DNA from: Oscillospiraceae bacterium
GTDB lineage: Bacteria; Bacillota; Clostridia; Oscillospirales; Ruminococcaceae
Assembly (NCBI GenBank): GCA_022835495.1
Contig: BQOK01000001.1
Span: forward strand, 992,001 to 1,056,000
Length of the DNA: 64,000 bases
Direction of reading: 5' to 3'
Notes under the pieces: generated by a model
Database searches by the model: none
Seen by the model: only the letters and a program-made list of their open reading frames with translations
What the model was told of the DNA's origin: nothing
Translations under genes and position numbers: made by a program
Shown here: positions 7,645-15,375 of the stretch, one piece after another
Layout: each line of letters starts with the position of its first letter
Position numbering within the stretch: position 1 is the stretch's first letter

Positions 7645-9432
7645 TCAGGCGAGGGCTTTTGTTTTTTCGGCCAGCCAGGCGCGCTCGGGCGCGGTGAGGC
7701 GGGGGGCCAGGGTATCGTATACGGTTTGATGGAAGGCGTTCAGCCAGGCCTTTTCGCTCTCGTCCAGCAGTTCGGCGCGCACGGGGGCGAGATCGATGGG
7801 GCAATAGGTCACCGCCTCAAAGCCGAGGAACTGGCCGTACTGGTTCTTTTCGCGCTCCACGCAGACCAGCTCGTTCTCGATGCGGATGCCCACCTCGCCC
7901 TCTTCGTAAATGCCGGGCTCGTCGGTGACCAGCATGCCGGGCTTGAACACAACATTGTTGGTGATGCGCAGATTGTGGGGCCCCTCGTGCACGCCGCCGA
8001 AAAAGCCCACCCCGTGGCCGGTGCCGCACCGGTAGTCGATGCCATGGGCCCACACTGGGGCGCGGGCGATGATATCCAGGTTGCCGCCCGTGCAGCCCGC
8101 CAGGAACTGGAGCTTTGCCATATCGATGTGGCTTTTTAAGACGTAGGTGTAATAGGTGCGCTCGTTTTCAGTGAGCTCGCCCAGGGCGTAGGTGCGGGTG
8201 ATGTCGGTGGTGCCGTCCAGGTACTGGCCGCCGCAGTCCACCAGCAAAAAGCCCTTGGGCTGGAGGGCGGAGCAGCTGCCCGGGGTGGCGTGGTAGTGCA
8301 TCATGGCGGCGTTGGCACCATAGGCGGCAATGGTGTCGAAGCTGGCGCCCTGGTTCAGCTCCTGGGCGGCCCGCAGCTTCAAAAGGATCTGCTCCACGTC
8401 CACCTCGGTCACGGTGCGACCGGCGGCCAGCTCGGCCTCCAGCCAGATGGCAAAGCGGACCATGGCCACGCCGTCCTTGGCGTGGGCGGCCTTGAGATTT
8501 TCGATCTCGGTGGGGTTCTTGACGGCTTTGAGCGCCTGGACGGGGTCGCAGCCCTCCGCCAGGGTGAAGCAGGGGTTGGACTGCAGGGCGGTGTAGATGG
8601 CCCAGTTGGTGCCCGCGGTGTCGACCAGGACGGTGTGGTCGTGGTGGTAACCGGTCAGGGTGCCCAGCAGCTTTTCATAATCCATCACGCGGACCCCCTG
8701 GGCGCCCAGGGCGGCCGCGGCCTCGGCGGGCAGGCGGCCGGCGTCCATGAAGAGCATGGCGTCGTCCGGCGTGACAAAGCAGAAGGCCAGGGCGAAGGGG
8801 GTACAGTCGATGTCTGAAGCGCGGAGGTTGAGCAGCCAGGCCACGCTGTCGAGCCGGGTGACCACCATGGCGCCGGCCTTTTGTTCGGCCAGCGCGGCGC
8901 GCAGGCGGGCCAGCTTTTCGCCGGCGGAGAGGCCCGCATATTTTACGTCCAGCAAAAAGGCCGGGGTGGCGGGCACGGGGGGGCGGCCCTCCCAGTTGCC
9001 CTCTACCAGATCGACGCTTTTGATGACCGCGCCCTTTTCGGCCAGCGCTTTTTGCAGGCTCTGCACGGTGGCGGTGGGGGTGACCATGCCGTCCAGCGCG
9101 AGCACCTGCCCCTCGCTGAGGGCCGCGGCCAGGTATTCCTCCACAGTGGGCACGCCCTCCACGCCGATGCGCTGGAGCTGCACCTCGCTGCCGGCCAGCT
9201 GCCGCCCGGCCTGGATGAAGTAGCGCCCGTCGGCCCAGAGGGCGCTGGCGCTCTCGGTCACCACCAGGGTGCCCACGCTGCCGGTAAAACCGGAAAAGTA
9301 GCTGCGGGCGGCCCAGTGGTCGGGCAGGTACTCGCTGGCATGGGGATCGGAGGAGGGGATCAGGCACGCATTTGCCCCGGCGGCCTGCATGGCCTGCCGC
9401 AGCAGGGCAATTTTTTCGTTGGTGGTCTTCAT
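7645..9432 (-). CDS. Xaa-Pro aminopeptidase, M24B family (large form)
   Basis: Cytoplasmic metallopeptidase of 595 residues, the long three-domain form of aminopeptidase P. Two creatinase-like N-terminal domains cover about residues 1-310 and the pita-bread catalytic domain about 311-540. The five metal ligands are visible: two aspartates in LLVDCGGQYLDGTTDIT near residues 397-413, histidine in GTGHGVGFF near 482, and two glutamates in TDEPGIYEEG and GIRIENE near 515-535. It removes the N-terminal residue from peptides with proline in second position. ATG at 9432 has AAGAGG upstream. The gene is monocistronic, with a candidate promoter at 9508-9536. Confidence 0.93.
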   Translation of the reverse strand: MKTTNEKIALLRQAMQAAGANACLIPSSDPHASEYLPDHWAARSYFSGFTGSVGTLVVTESASALWADGRYFIQAGRQLAGSEVQLQRIGVEGVPTVEEYLAAALSEGQVLALDGMVTPTATVQSLQKALAEKGAVIKSVDLVEGNWEGRPPVPATPAFLLDVKYAGLSAGEKLARLRAALAEQKAGAMVVTRLDSVAWLLNLRASDIDCTPFALAFCFVTPDDAMLFMDAGRLPAEAAAALGAQGVRVMDYEKLLGTLTGYHHDHTVLVDTAGTNWAIYTALQSNPCFTLAEGCDPVQALKAVKNPTEIENLKAAHAKDGVAMVRFAIWLEAELAAGRTVTEVDVEQILLKLRAAQELNQGASFDTIAAYGANAAMMHYHATPGSCSALQPKGFLLVDCGGQYLDGTTDITRTYALGELTENERTYYTYVLKSHIDMAKLQFLAGCTGGNLDIIARAPVWAHGIDYRCGTGHGVGFFGGVHEGPHNLRITNNVVFKPGMLVTDEPGIYEEGEVGIRIENELVCVEREKNQYGQFLGFEAVTYCPIDLAPVRAELLDESEKAWLNAFHQTVYDTLAPRLTAPERAWLAEKTKALA

Positions 9433-9507
9433 GCTAAAAACCTCTTTTCGTTTGCTTGTTGGGCGACAGGAACACGCAGGGGCCCCGCCCGCCCGGTCAC
9501 TGCTACC

Positions 9508-9536
9508 ATTCTAGCACCCGGCGGCAGATTTTGAAA
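9508..9536 (-). promoter_or_regulatory. Possible promoter of the aminopeptidase gene
   Basis: On the minus strand TTTCAA (9536-9531), 17 bases and TAGAAT (9513-9508), about 75 bases before the ATG. The -35 element is weak. Confidence 0.4.
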
Positions 9537-9664
9537 GGCTTTTTTCGCGCCCGTTCCCCTGCGGGGGTGTTGACAAATTGGGTATAATAGTAAGTAGAAG
9601 AAACAAAGGGGCGGCCGGGTGGATGCACCGGGCCGCCGCTTGCGTAAAAAGGAGCGGGAGCGAC

Positions 9665-10852
9665 ATGACGAAAATTGATATTTTTTCCGGTTTTTTGGGC
9701 GCTGGAAAGACGACCCTGATCAAAAAGTTGATCGCGGAAGCCTATGCGGGCGAAAAGCTGGTGCTGATTGAAAACGAGTTCGGCGAGATCGGCATCGACG
9801 GCGGCTTTTTAAAGGAAGCCGGCATCGAGATCACCGAGATGAATTCGGGCTGCATCTGCTGCAGCCTGGTGGGCGACTTCCGGGAGGCGCTGAAAAAGGT
9901 GATCGACCAGTATACGCCGGACCGCATTCTGATTGAGCCCTCGGGCGTGGGCAAGCTGAGCGACGTGACCAGGGCGGTGGCCTCCGTGGCGGAGGAGCGG
10001 GAGGTAAAGCTGAACTGCTTTGCCACCGTGGCGGATGTGAACAAGGTCAAGCTGTATATGAAAAACTTCGGCGAGTTTTACAACGACCAGATCAGCCACG
10101 CCAACGCCGTTATCCTGAGCCGCACCGGGGCTGCCAGCGAGGAAAAGGTGGCGGCCGCCGTGGCGCTGATCCGCGAAAAGAACCCGGAGGCCACGGTTGT
10201 GACCACCGACTGGGCGGCGCTTTCGGGCGGGCAGATCCTGGCTGCGATGGAGCAAAAGCAGGACTTTGTGGCCCAGCTGCTGGCCGAGACCGAGGCGGAG
10301 CAGCACGGGCATCACCACGAGCATGGGGAGGAGTGCTGCCACGAGGGACACCACCACCATGAGCACGGGGAGGAGTGCTGCCACGAGGGACACCACCACC
10401 ATGAGCACGGGGAGGGGTGCTGCCACGAGGGGCACCATCACCATGAGCACGGAGAGGAGTGCTGCCACGAGGGGCATCACCACCACGAGCATGGGGAAGA
10501 GTGTTGCCATGAAGGGCATCACCACCACGAGCATGGGGAAGAGTGCTGCCATGAAGGGCATCATCACGACCACCACGCCGACGAAGTGTTCACCAGCTTT
10601 GGCCGCGAAACAGCGCGCCAATTCACCGAAGCCGAGGTGCGCGGCGCCCTGGCAGCGCTGGACACTGGGAAGTACGGCACGGTGCTGCGGGCCAAAGGCA
10701 TGCTGCCCGGCGAAGGCGGCTGGATCTATTTCGACTATGTGCCCGGAGAGGCGGATGTGCGCGCCGGCAGCCCCGACGTGACCGGCCGGCTGTGTGTGAT
10801 CGGCGCCAAGCTGGACGAAGAGGCCCTGGCCGGGCTGTTTCAGCTGGCCTGA
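9665..10852 (+). CDS. COG0523/CobW-family GTPase with His/Cys-rich repeat insert
   Basis: Metal-linked G3E GTPase of 395 residues. Walker A GFLGAGKTT lies at residues 9-17, the family metal motif GCICC near 62-66, and IEPSGVG supplies the second GTPase motif near 100. Residues 217-300 are six perfect-phase 14-residue repeats rich in His, Cys and Glu (DNA repeat 10313-10564). The CobW C-terminal domain follows to the end. Such proteins deliver Zn, Co or Ni to target enzymes; the repeats could bind many metal ions. ATG 9665 has AAGGAG upstream, and the frame before it is non-coding in look. A TATAAT stands at 9584-9589, but a well-spaced -35 was not found. A second GTPase gene follows after 17 bases. 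Confidence 0.92.
   Translation: MTKIDIFSGFLGAGKTTLIKKLIAEAYAGEKLVLIENEFGEIGIDGGFLKEAGIEITEMNSGCICCSLVGDFREALKKVIDQYTPDRILIEPSGVGKLSDVTRAVASVAEEREVKLNCFATVADVNKVKLYMKNFGEFYNDQISHANAVILSRTGAASEEKVAAAVALIREKNPEATVVTTDWAALSGGQILAAMEQKQDFVAQLLAETEAEQHGHHHEHGEECCHEGHHHHEHGEECCHEGHHHHEHGEGCCHEGHHHHEHGEECCHEGHHHHEHGEECCHEGHHHHEHGEECCHEGHHHDHHADEVFTSFGRETARQFTEAEVRGALAALDTGKYGTVLRAKGMLPGEGGWIYFDYVPGEADVRAGSPDVTGRLCVIGAKLDEEALAGLFQLA
10313..10564 (+). repeat. Six in-frame 42-bp tandem repeats (His/Cys-rich)
   Basis: Six units of 42 bases encode HHEHGEECCHEGHH with one change (E to G in copy 3). Copies differ by synonymous bases, and the last two resemble each other most. Unit number could change by slippage or recombination. 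Confidence 0.95.
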
Positions 10853-10869
10853 GATAGAGGGAAAGTACA

Positions 10870-11829
10870 ATGGCGGAAAAAGAGATACCGGTATACCTGT
10901 TTTTGGGCTTTTTGGAGAGCGGTAAGACCAGCTTTATCCAGGAAACCATGAACGACCCCGCGTTCGATTCCGGCGACAAAACGCTGCTGCTGGTGTGCGA
11001 GGAGGGGGAGGTGGAGTACGAACCGGACAAATTCGCCTTCGGCGGCACCACGGTGGAGGTGCTGGAGGACAAGGCGGAGCTGAACCCGGAACACCTGGCC
11101 GCGCTGGAAAGGGCGAGCGGCGCCGGGCGGGTGATTGTGGAATACAACGGCATGTGGCCGGTGCAGGACCTGGCGGAGGCGCTGCCGGGGAACTGGGTCG
11201 TTTACCAGGCGATCTGCACGGCGGACGGCACCACCTTCCGCACCTATTTTGACAACATGCGCCAGCTGATGCTGGACAAGTTCGCCGCCGCGGAGCTGCT
11301 GGTGGTGAACCGGGCCGAGGCGGTGAGCGCCAGCCCCGACCGGGAGTTTATCCACAAGGCGGTGCGGCAGGCCACCCGCCGCTGCGACATCGCGTATGAA
11401 TCCGCCGACGGCAGCGTGGAGTACGACGAGCTGCCGGACGAGCTGCCCTTTGACATCAACGCCGACGTGATCGACATTGCCGACGAGGATTTTGGCATTT
11501 GGTATATGGACGCCAGCGAGGACCCGGAGAAGTACGCGGGCAAGACGGTGCGGTTTACCGCGCAGGTGTGCCAGACCCCGCGGGTGGGGCAGGGCCAGTT
11601 CGTGCCGGGGCGCTTTGCCATGACCTGCTGTGTGCAGGATATACAGTTCGTGGGCTTTCCCTGCAAGTACGACGGGGTGAAAACGCTTGCCCAGCGCAGC
11701 TGGATCAAACTCACGGCCAGGGTGCGGGTGCAGTTCCACCCGCTGTTTGGGGGCAAGGGCCCGGTGCTGACCGCGCTGGAGCTGGAAGCGGCGCAGCCTT
11801 TAAAGAATGACGTGGTGACCTTTAGCTGA
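10870..11829 (+). CDS. CobW-like GTPase fused to a TIGR03943/YcgQ-type C-terminal domain
   Basis: Protein of 319 residues. The N-terminal half is a divergent G3E GTPase: Walker A GFLESGKTS at 13-21 and VVNR near 143-146 in place of the usual NKxD. The CxCC metal motif of the upstream paralogue is absent. The C-terminal part, from about 215, contains TVRFTAQVCQTPRVG, FVPGRFAMTCCVQD and WIKLTARV, which resembles the soluble domain of TIGR03943/DUF1980 proteins (YcgQ), normally encoded beside a YcgR-type permease. Both halves belong to systems tied to zinc limitation. It is cotranscribed with the upstream GTPase (17-base gap) and followed by a strong terminator. The fusion assignment rests on motif memory. 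Confidence 0.8.
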   Translation: MAEKEIPVYLFLGFLESGKTSFIQETMNDPAFDSGDKTLLLVCEEGEVEYEPDKFAFGGTTVEVLEDKAELNPEHLAALERASGAGRVIVEYNGMWPVQDLAEALPGNWVVYQAICTADGTTFRTYFDNMRQLMLDKFAAAELLVVNRAEAVSASPDREFIHKAVRQATRRCDIAYESADGSVEYDELPDELPFDINADVIDIADEDFGIWYMDASEDPEKYAGKTVRFTAQVCQTPRVGQGQFVPGRFAMTCCVQDIQFVGFPCKYDGVKTLAQRSWIKLTARVRVQFHPLFGGKGPVLTALELEAAQPLKNDVVTFS

Positions 11830-11833
11830 AAAT

Positions 11834-11874
11834 GAGCCTCCAAACGTTTGAAAATGTTTGGAGGCTCTCTTTTT
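11834..11874 (+). terminator. Intrinsic terminator of the CobW operon
   Basis: A 12-base stem GAGCCTCCAAAC/GTTTGGAGGCTC is followed by TCTTTTTG, 4 bases after the stop codon. Confidence 0.88.
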
Positions 11875-12023
11875 GTGCATATTTACCACTTTTTGGGGAG
11901 AAATATACTATATAACTGGTCTGCTAGTGTCATAGTAAAGAATCAAAAAGTGAATGGTATGTGGCAAAGTTACAAAAATCTGCGAAAGAAAGAATTATTT
12001 GTCGTAAAAACAAAGTATTTATG

Positions 12024-12041
12024 CTATATTCTAGAGTATAG
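12024..12041 (+). promoter_or_regulatory. Palindromic site upstream of the BlaI-type gene (possible operator)
   Basis: CTATATTCTAGAGTATAG is a near-perfect dyad (one mismatched pair) in an AT-rich gap, 32 bases before the chosen start. Its position fits an autoregulatory operator overlapping the promoter, although no well-spaced -35/-10 pair was found. Confidence 0.4.
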
Positions 12042-12072
12042 TGTAAAATGCAGAAAAGTGCCCGGAGGGCAA

Positions 12073-12459
12073 GTGGAAAGGACGGATAGAGAGGTGGAGA
12101 CCAATAAATTGTTCGAGGCCGAGTGGAACCTGATGGACATTGTGTGGGAGAACGCGCCGGTCACCGCGAGCAGGGTATCGGCCATTGCCGGCCAGCGGTT
12201 TGGCTGGGCGAAAAATACCACCTACACCGTGCTCAAGCGGCTCATTGCAAAGGGCGTGATCCAGCGCGGGGGAAATGATTTTACCGTGACGCCGCTGGTG
12301 AGCCGGCAGCAGATACGGCGCGGCGAAGCCTGCGCCCTGCTGGAAAAGCGCTTCCAGGGGGACGCCGCCGGCCTGTTGGAGACCCTGCTGGAAGCGGGCA
12401 GCGTGCCACCCGAGCAGCTGCCCCGGCTGCGCAAGCTGCTGGATCAGAAGCAGGGCTGA
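12073..12459 (+). CDS. BlaI/MecI/CopY-family transcriptional repressor
   Basis: Winged-helix repressor of 128 residues. The family signature LFEAEWNLMDIVWE opens the protein, TASRVSAIAGQRFGWAKNTTYTVL is the recognition-helix region near residues 38-62, and RGGNDFTVTPLVSR forms the wing. The C-terminal helices (about 90-125) should dimerise. The GTG at 12073 has GGAGGG just upstream; a GTG at 12094 is an alternative, and the frame is open back to 11848 through non-coding-looking AT-rich DNA. No BlaR1-type sensor peptidase or beta-lactamase lies next to it, so the inducer and targets are unknown. Confidence 0.85.
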   Translation: MERTDREVETNKLFEAEWNLMDIVWENAPVTASRVSAIAGQRFGWAKNTTYTVLKRLIAKGVIQRGGNDFTVTPLVSRQQIRRGEACALLEKRFQGDAAGLLETLLEAGSVPPEQLPRLRKLLDQKQG

Positions 12460-12569
12460 AGGCCGCCCCGGCAGGGCGGGAATGGATAAAAGGCAGATCC
12501 GGGGATAAGAGCGGGCCTGTGCCGGGAGCGGCGCGGGCCTGTTTGCCGTTTTTGGGGCTGTGCGCCGCA

Positions 12570-12598
12570 TTGCGCCAAAAGCCCCGCTGTGTTATACT
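12570..12598 (+). promoter_or_regulatory. Promoter of the small gene at 12635
   Basis: TTGCGC, a 17-base spacer and TATACT, 36 bases before the ATG. Confidence 0.6.
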
Positions 12599-12634
12599 TA
12601 TAATAACTACCGACATTGAGAGGAGAATGGAAAA

Positions 12635-12943
12635 ATGGGATTCTTCCGGCGTTTTTTATCCGTTGGCCTGGGGATTGCCGCGGGCGCTTTTGCTTATAAG
12701 CTGCTGAAGGATTACAACGACGACGGCCACATCGACGGCGAATATGTGGAGCTGCCGCAGGAACCGGACAAGGGCGGCGAGCAGGCGGCGCCTTTGGCAC
12801 AGCCGGAGGCGGGCCCGAACCCGAACCCTGTGGAGCTGGGCGCGGCGGAAAAGCCGCTGGCCGAGGACGGCCGCCTGGACCCCACCCGCATCGCGTCCGC
12901 CGAGGATTTTGGCGATTGGGATGATCTGGGCTGCCAGGGCTGA
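12635..12943 (+). CDS. Small membrane-anchored acidic protein, unknown function
   Basis: Protein of 102 residues that I do not recognise. Residues 1-25 are basic then hydrophobic (a membrane anchor), ending in AYKLLKDYNDDGHIDGEY. The rest is acidic, proline-rich and probably disordered, ending EDFGDWDDLGCQG. It has a clear promoter and an AGGAGA ribosome site, and the radical-SAM gene follows after 25 bases, so it is a real gene and probably cotranscribed. No catalytic motif is visible. Confidence 0.7.
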   Translation: MGFFRRFLSVGLGIAAGAFAYKLLKDYNDDGHIDGEYVELPQEPDKGGEQAAPLAQPEAGPNPNPVELGAAEKPLAEDGRLDPTRIASAEDFGDWDDLGCQG

Positions 12944-12968
12944 AAATGCGTGAAAGGGGGCAAAGCCT

Positions 12969-13871
12969 ATGGAGGGAGCGATCCCCAGAGTACCGGCAAA
13001 GCACATTTTGTCCCCCTATCAGAAGAACGGGTGGTTTGGTTCCGGCTACACGATGAACCTGTACCGGGGCTGCTGCCACGGCTGCATTTACTGCGACAGC
13101 CGCAGCGCCTGCTACGGTGTGCAGGACTTTGACACGGTGCACGCCAAGGAGAATGCCTTGGCCCTTTTGGAAGCCGATCTGCGCTCGGCCCGCAGGCACG
13201 GCGTGGTGCTGACCGGCTCCATGGGCGACCCCTATAATCCGTTTGAACCCGCCGAGCGGCTGACCCACGGCGCGCTGAACCTGTTCTGCCGCTATGGGTT
13301 CGGCGCAGTGGTGCTGACCAAAAGCGACCTGGTTTTAAACGATCTGGGTTTGCTTTTGCGCCTGGGGGAGCGGGAACCGGTGGCGGTGATGTTCAGTATT
13401 ACCGCCCTGGACGACGAACTCTGCCGCCAGGTGGAGCCGCACGCGCCCCCCACCTCGGCCCGGCTGGCCGCCCTGCGCGAGCTGTGCGCGGCCGGGGTGC
13501 TGTGCGGCGTGGTGCTGACGCCGATCCTGCCCTTTTTGGAGGACACCCCCGGGAATGTGACCGGCATCGTGCGCGCCGCGGCCCGCGCGGGCGCGGCGTA
13601 CTGCTATGTGGGCGGCCCGGGCGATTTTGGGGTGACCCAGCGGACCGGCCAGCGGGAGTATTTTCACGCGGAGCTTGCGCGGCGCTTTCCCGGGATGGAA
13701 ACACGGTACAAAAGGGCCTTTGGATCCAAATATTTTTGCGCCAGCCCGCGCGCGCTGGAATTGCAGGCCGCGTTTGAGGCGGCCTGCCGGGAAGAGGGGC
13801 TGGAGTGGCGGCTGCCCCGGATCGAAGGGCTTATCAAGGGCGCCGAGCCCAGCCAGATGACGTTTTTATAA
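12969..13871 (+). CDS. Radical SAM protein, SplB/Rv2578c-like
   Basis: Protein of 300 residues with an iron-sulfur motif CCHGCIYC near 37-44 (CxxxCxxC) preceded by NLYRGC, as in spore-photoproduct-lyase-like and Rv2578c-like radical SAM proteins. GSMGDPYNPFEP near 77-88 is the conserved SAM-binding stretch of this group, and GVVLTPILPFLED lies near 178-190. There is no N-terminal DNA-binding extension and no photoproduct-lyase cysteine that I can place, so it need not be a photoproduct lyase; the substrate is unknown. It is cotranscribed with the small acidic protein upstream. Confidence 0.85.
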   Translation: MEGAIPRVPAKHILSPYQKNGWFGSGYTMNLYRGCCHGCIYCDSRSACYGVQDFDTVHAKENALALLEADLRSARRHGVVLTGSMGDPYNPFEPAERLTHGALNLFCRYGFGAVVLTKSDLVLNDLGLLLRLGEREPVAVMFSITALDDELCRQVEPHAPPTSARLAALRELCAAGVLCGVVLTPILPFLEDTPGNVTGIVRAAARAGAAYCYVGGPGDFGVTQRTGQREYFHAELARRFPGMETRYKRAFGSKYFCASPRALELQAAFEAACREEGLEWRLPRIEGLIKGAEPSQMTFL

Positions 13872-13897
13872 CGAACTGTGATGTGAGAAGCCGACAG

Positions 13898-14122
13898 ATG
13901 GAATTTCAAAAAGACGATTTGACCGAAGCAAAAAGGCAGATTGACTCAACCCTGCACAAGTTGAGAGAAACGGTTAAAACTTTGGAAGCAAAGGAAAATG
14001 CAGGGAGATATAAGCCGCAGATTACATTGGCAAAAAGGCGGATCAGGGCGTTTGAAATTGCAAATTGCCTGATCGAAAAGGAACTGACCGATCAGGACAC
14101 ACGTTCCGGTTTGCCGGGCTGA
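13898..14122 (+). CDS. Small conserved coiled-coil protein, unknown function
   Basis: Protein of 74 residues, almost entirely helical and charged: EAKRQIDSTLHKLRETVKTL, then YKPQITLAKRRIRAFEIANC. Similar 65-75 residue proteins are common in gut Clostridia, but no function is known to me. The ATG lies 26 bases after the radical-SAM stop with a weak ribosome site. Base composition is lower in G+C than its neighbours. The frame is open further upstream but overlaps the radical-SAM gene. Confidence 0.65.
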   Translation: MEFQKDDLTEAKRQIDSTLHKLRETVKTLEAKENAGRYKPQITLAKRRIRAFEIANCLIEKELTDQDTRSGLPG

Positions 14123-14174
14123 CGGCGTTTTGCCTTGGAAGGATAAGGCGTGCGGGGCCACCCGCATGCAATAA

Positions 14175-14214
14175 GGGAAAGGCCCGGCGCTCTTTCGAGC
14201 GCCGGGCCTTTCCC
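14175..14214. terminator. Strong hairpin between convergent genes
   Basis: A perfect 18-base stem (14175-14192 with 14197-14214), TTTC loop. No clear T tract on either side, so efficiency is uncertain. Confidence 0.55.
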
Positions 14215-14249
14215 GCACACAAAACCCTTAGGGGAACGCAAAATAAGAT

Positions 14250-14489
14250 TCAGGCCGCCCGCAGACCGCGGCCTTTTTGGGGGCGGGCGACGCGCAGCCG
14301 GGGCGCCCGGCCCGGACGGGGCGCAGGGCGGCTGCCGGCACGGCGCAGCACGGCAATGGCAAGCCCCAGCCCCGCCAAAGCCAGAGCGGCGGCAGGCAGG
14401 GCAAGACTGCCCTCGATGGCGGCGCCCGCCACCATGAGCATGCCCAAAGCCGCCAGGATGCAACCCATATCACACACGAATTTTTTCAT
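14250..14489 (-). CDS. Small two-helix membrane protein under S24-repressor control
   Basis: Protein of 79 residues. Two hydrophobic segments (about 8-25 and 29-47) are followed by a strongly basic Arg/Pro-rich tail. The ATG at 14489 has GAGGGG upstream. Its promoter (14547-14575) is overlapped by a perfect 21-base palindrome and faces the S24/XRE repressor gene. That arrangement suggests a damage- or stress-induced membrane protein, like small SOS-linked toxins, but this is inference. No family was recognised. Confidence 0.6.
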   Translation of the reverse strand: MKKFVCDMGCILAALGMLMVAGAAIEGSLALPAAALALAGLGLAIAVLRRAGSRPAPRPGRAPRLRVARPQKGRGLRAA

Positions 14490-14546
14490 GATGCCGCCCC
14501 TCACTGTAGGTTTGTACCGCATGGATGCGGTGTGGTTTCTGAATCT

Positions 14547-14575
14547 ATCTTACAACAACTATTAGTTGTTGTCAA
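14547..14575 (-). promoter_or_regulatory. Consensus promoter of the small membrane protein
   Basis: On the minus strand TTGACA (14575-14570), 17 bases, TAAGAT (14552-14547). The spacer and both hexamers overlap the palindrome at 14552-14572. Confidence 0.75.
14552..14572. promoter_or_regulatory. Perfect palindromic operator, probable S24-repressor site
   Basis: Arms ACAACAACTA and TAGTTGTTGT surround a single T. The site covers the minus-strand promoter. A half-site-like AACAAC recurs at 14585-14590 towards the repressor's own promoter. Confidence 0.7.
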
Positions 14576-14608
14576 GCGAAAATTAACAACTTTTTTTATT
14601 AATGCGCC

Positions 14609-14637
14609 TTTACATAAACACTTTGCGGTTGTATAAT
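14609..14637 (+). promoter_or_regulatory. Promoter of the S24/XRE repressor gene
   Basis: TTTACA, 17-base spacer, perfect TATAAT, 30 bases before ATG 14668. It is divergent from the promoter at 14547-14575. Confidence 0.75.
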
Positions 14638-14667
14638 AACAATAGAGATGAAAGGAGTGGATCGCCT

Positions 14668-15288
14668 ATGTTTCAGGAGCGCTTAAAAGAACTGCGCAAG
14701 GAAAAGGGCTACAGCCAAAAGGTGCTTGCCGCAAGGCTGGGGGTAAGCCAGCAGGCTGTGGGAAAATGGGAGACCGGGCGCTCCTCGCCGGATCCGGCCA
14801 CGCTGGCGCGGCTGGCCGCGCTGCTGGAAAGCTCGGTCGATTCGCTGCTGGGCATTGGCGCGGTGGAACAGCCCAGTGCGGTGCAGCGCTTTTTTGGCGG
14901 CTACGAGGAGAGCCCCATCCCGGTGGTGGGCACCGTGCGGGCCGGCTACGGCGCGCTGGCCTTTGAAGAGGACTACGGGGTGGAATACGCGCGGGTAAAG
15001 GACCCCTCGAACTACTTTTACCTGGTGGTAAAGGGCGACAGCATGGAGCCCCGCATTCAGGACGGCGACCTGGCTTTGGTGCACCGGCAGCCCACCCTGG
15101 AGAACGGGGATCTGGGTGTGATGGTGTTCGGAGAGGGCGAGGGAACGCTGAAAAAATTTATCCAGCGGGGCAACGCGGTGATCCTGCAGCCCTTCAACCC
15201 CCGCTATGAGGCAAAGGTGATCCGGGGGGAAGAGCTGGACCAGCTGTTCATTGCCGGCAAGGTGGTTGAAACGAAAGCGAAGTGGTGA
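14668..15288 (+). CDS. LexA-like repressor: XRE domain plus S24 peptidase
   Basis: Protein of 206 residues. An HTH_3 domain covers residues 1-62 (KGYSQKVLAARLGVSQQAVG is the HTH). A linker with a VRAGYGA cleavage-like segment near 92-98 follows. The S24 catalytic domain has the nucleophile in VKGDSMEPRIQDGDL near 127-141 and the lysine in GTLKKFIQ near 164-171. It should self-cleave with RecA like LexA and phage CI-type repressors, and so derepress its targets after DNA damage. ATG 14668 with AAAGGAG is preferred over the longer open frame. It probably represses itself and the divergent membrane protein through the palindrome at 14552-14572. Confidence 0.9.
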   Translation: MFQERLKELRKEKGYSQKVLAARLGVSQQAVGKWETGRSSPDPATLARLAALLESSVDSLLGIGAVEQPSAVQRFFGGYEESPIPVVGTVRAGYGALAFEEDYGVEYARVKDPSNYFYLVVKGDSMEPRIQDGDLALVHRQPTLENGDLGVMVFGEGEGTLKKFIQRGNAVILQPFNPRYEAKVIRGEELDQLFIAGKVVETKAKW

Positions 15289-15301
15289 GAGGGGCCGGCC
15301 C

Positions 15302-15330
15302 TTGGCCACAATGCCATCTTACCATAGGAT
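15302..15330 (+). promoter_or_regulatory. Possible promoter of the histidine phosphatase gene
   Basis: TTGGCC, 17-base spacer, TAGGAT, 45 bases before the ATG. Neither hexamer is strong. Confidence 0.4.
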
Positions 15331-15375
15331 GAATCCCATAAACCGTACTTCAAAAGGAAAGAAGCGTGTTTTTTG

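Noticed and set aside
10313-10564. Regular repeats considered as a CRISPR array
   Set aside because: Repeats are contiguous, without spacers, and in frame within a coding gene.
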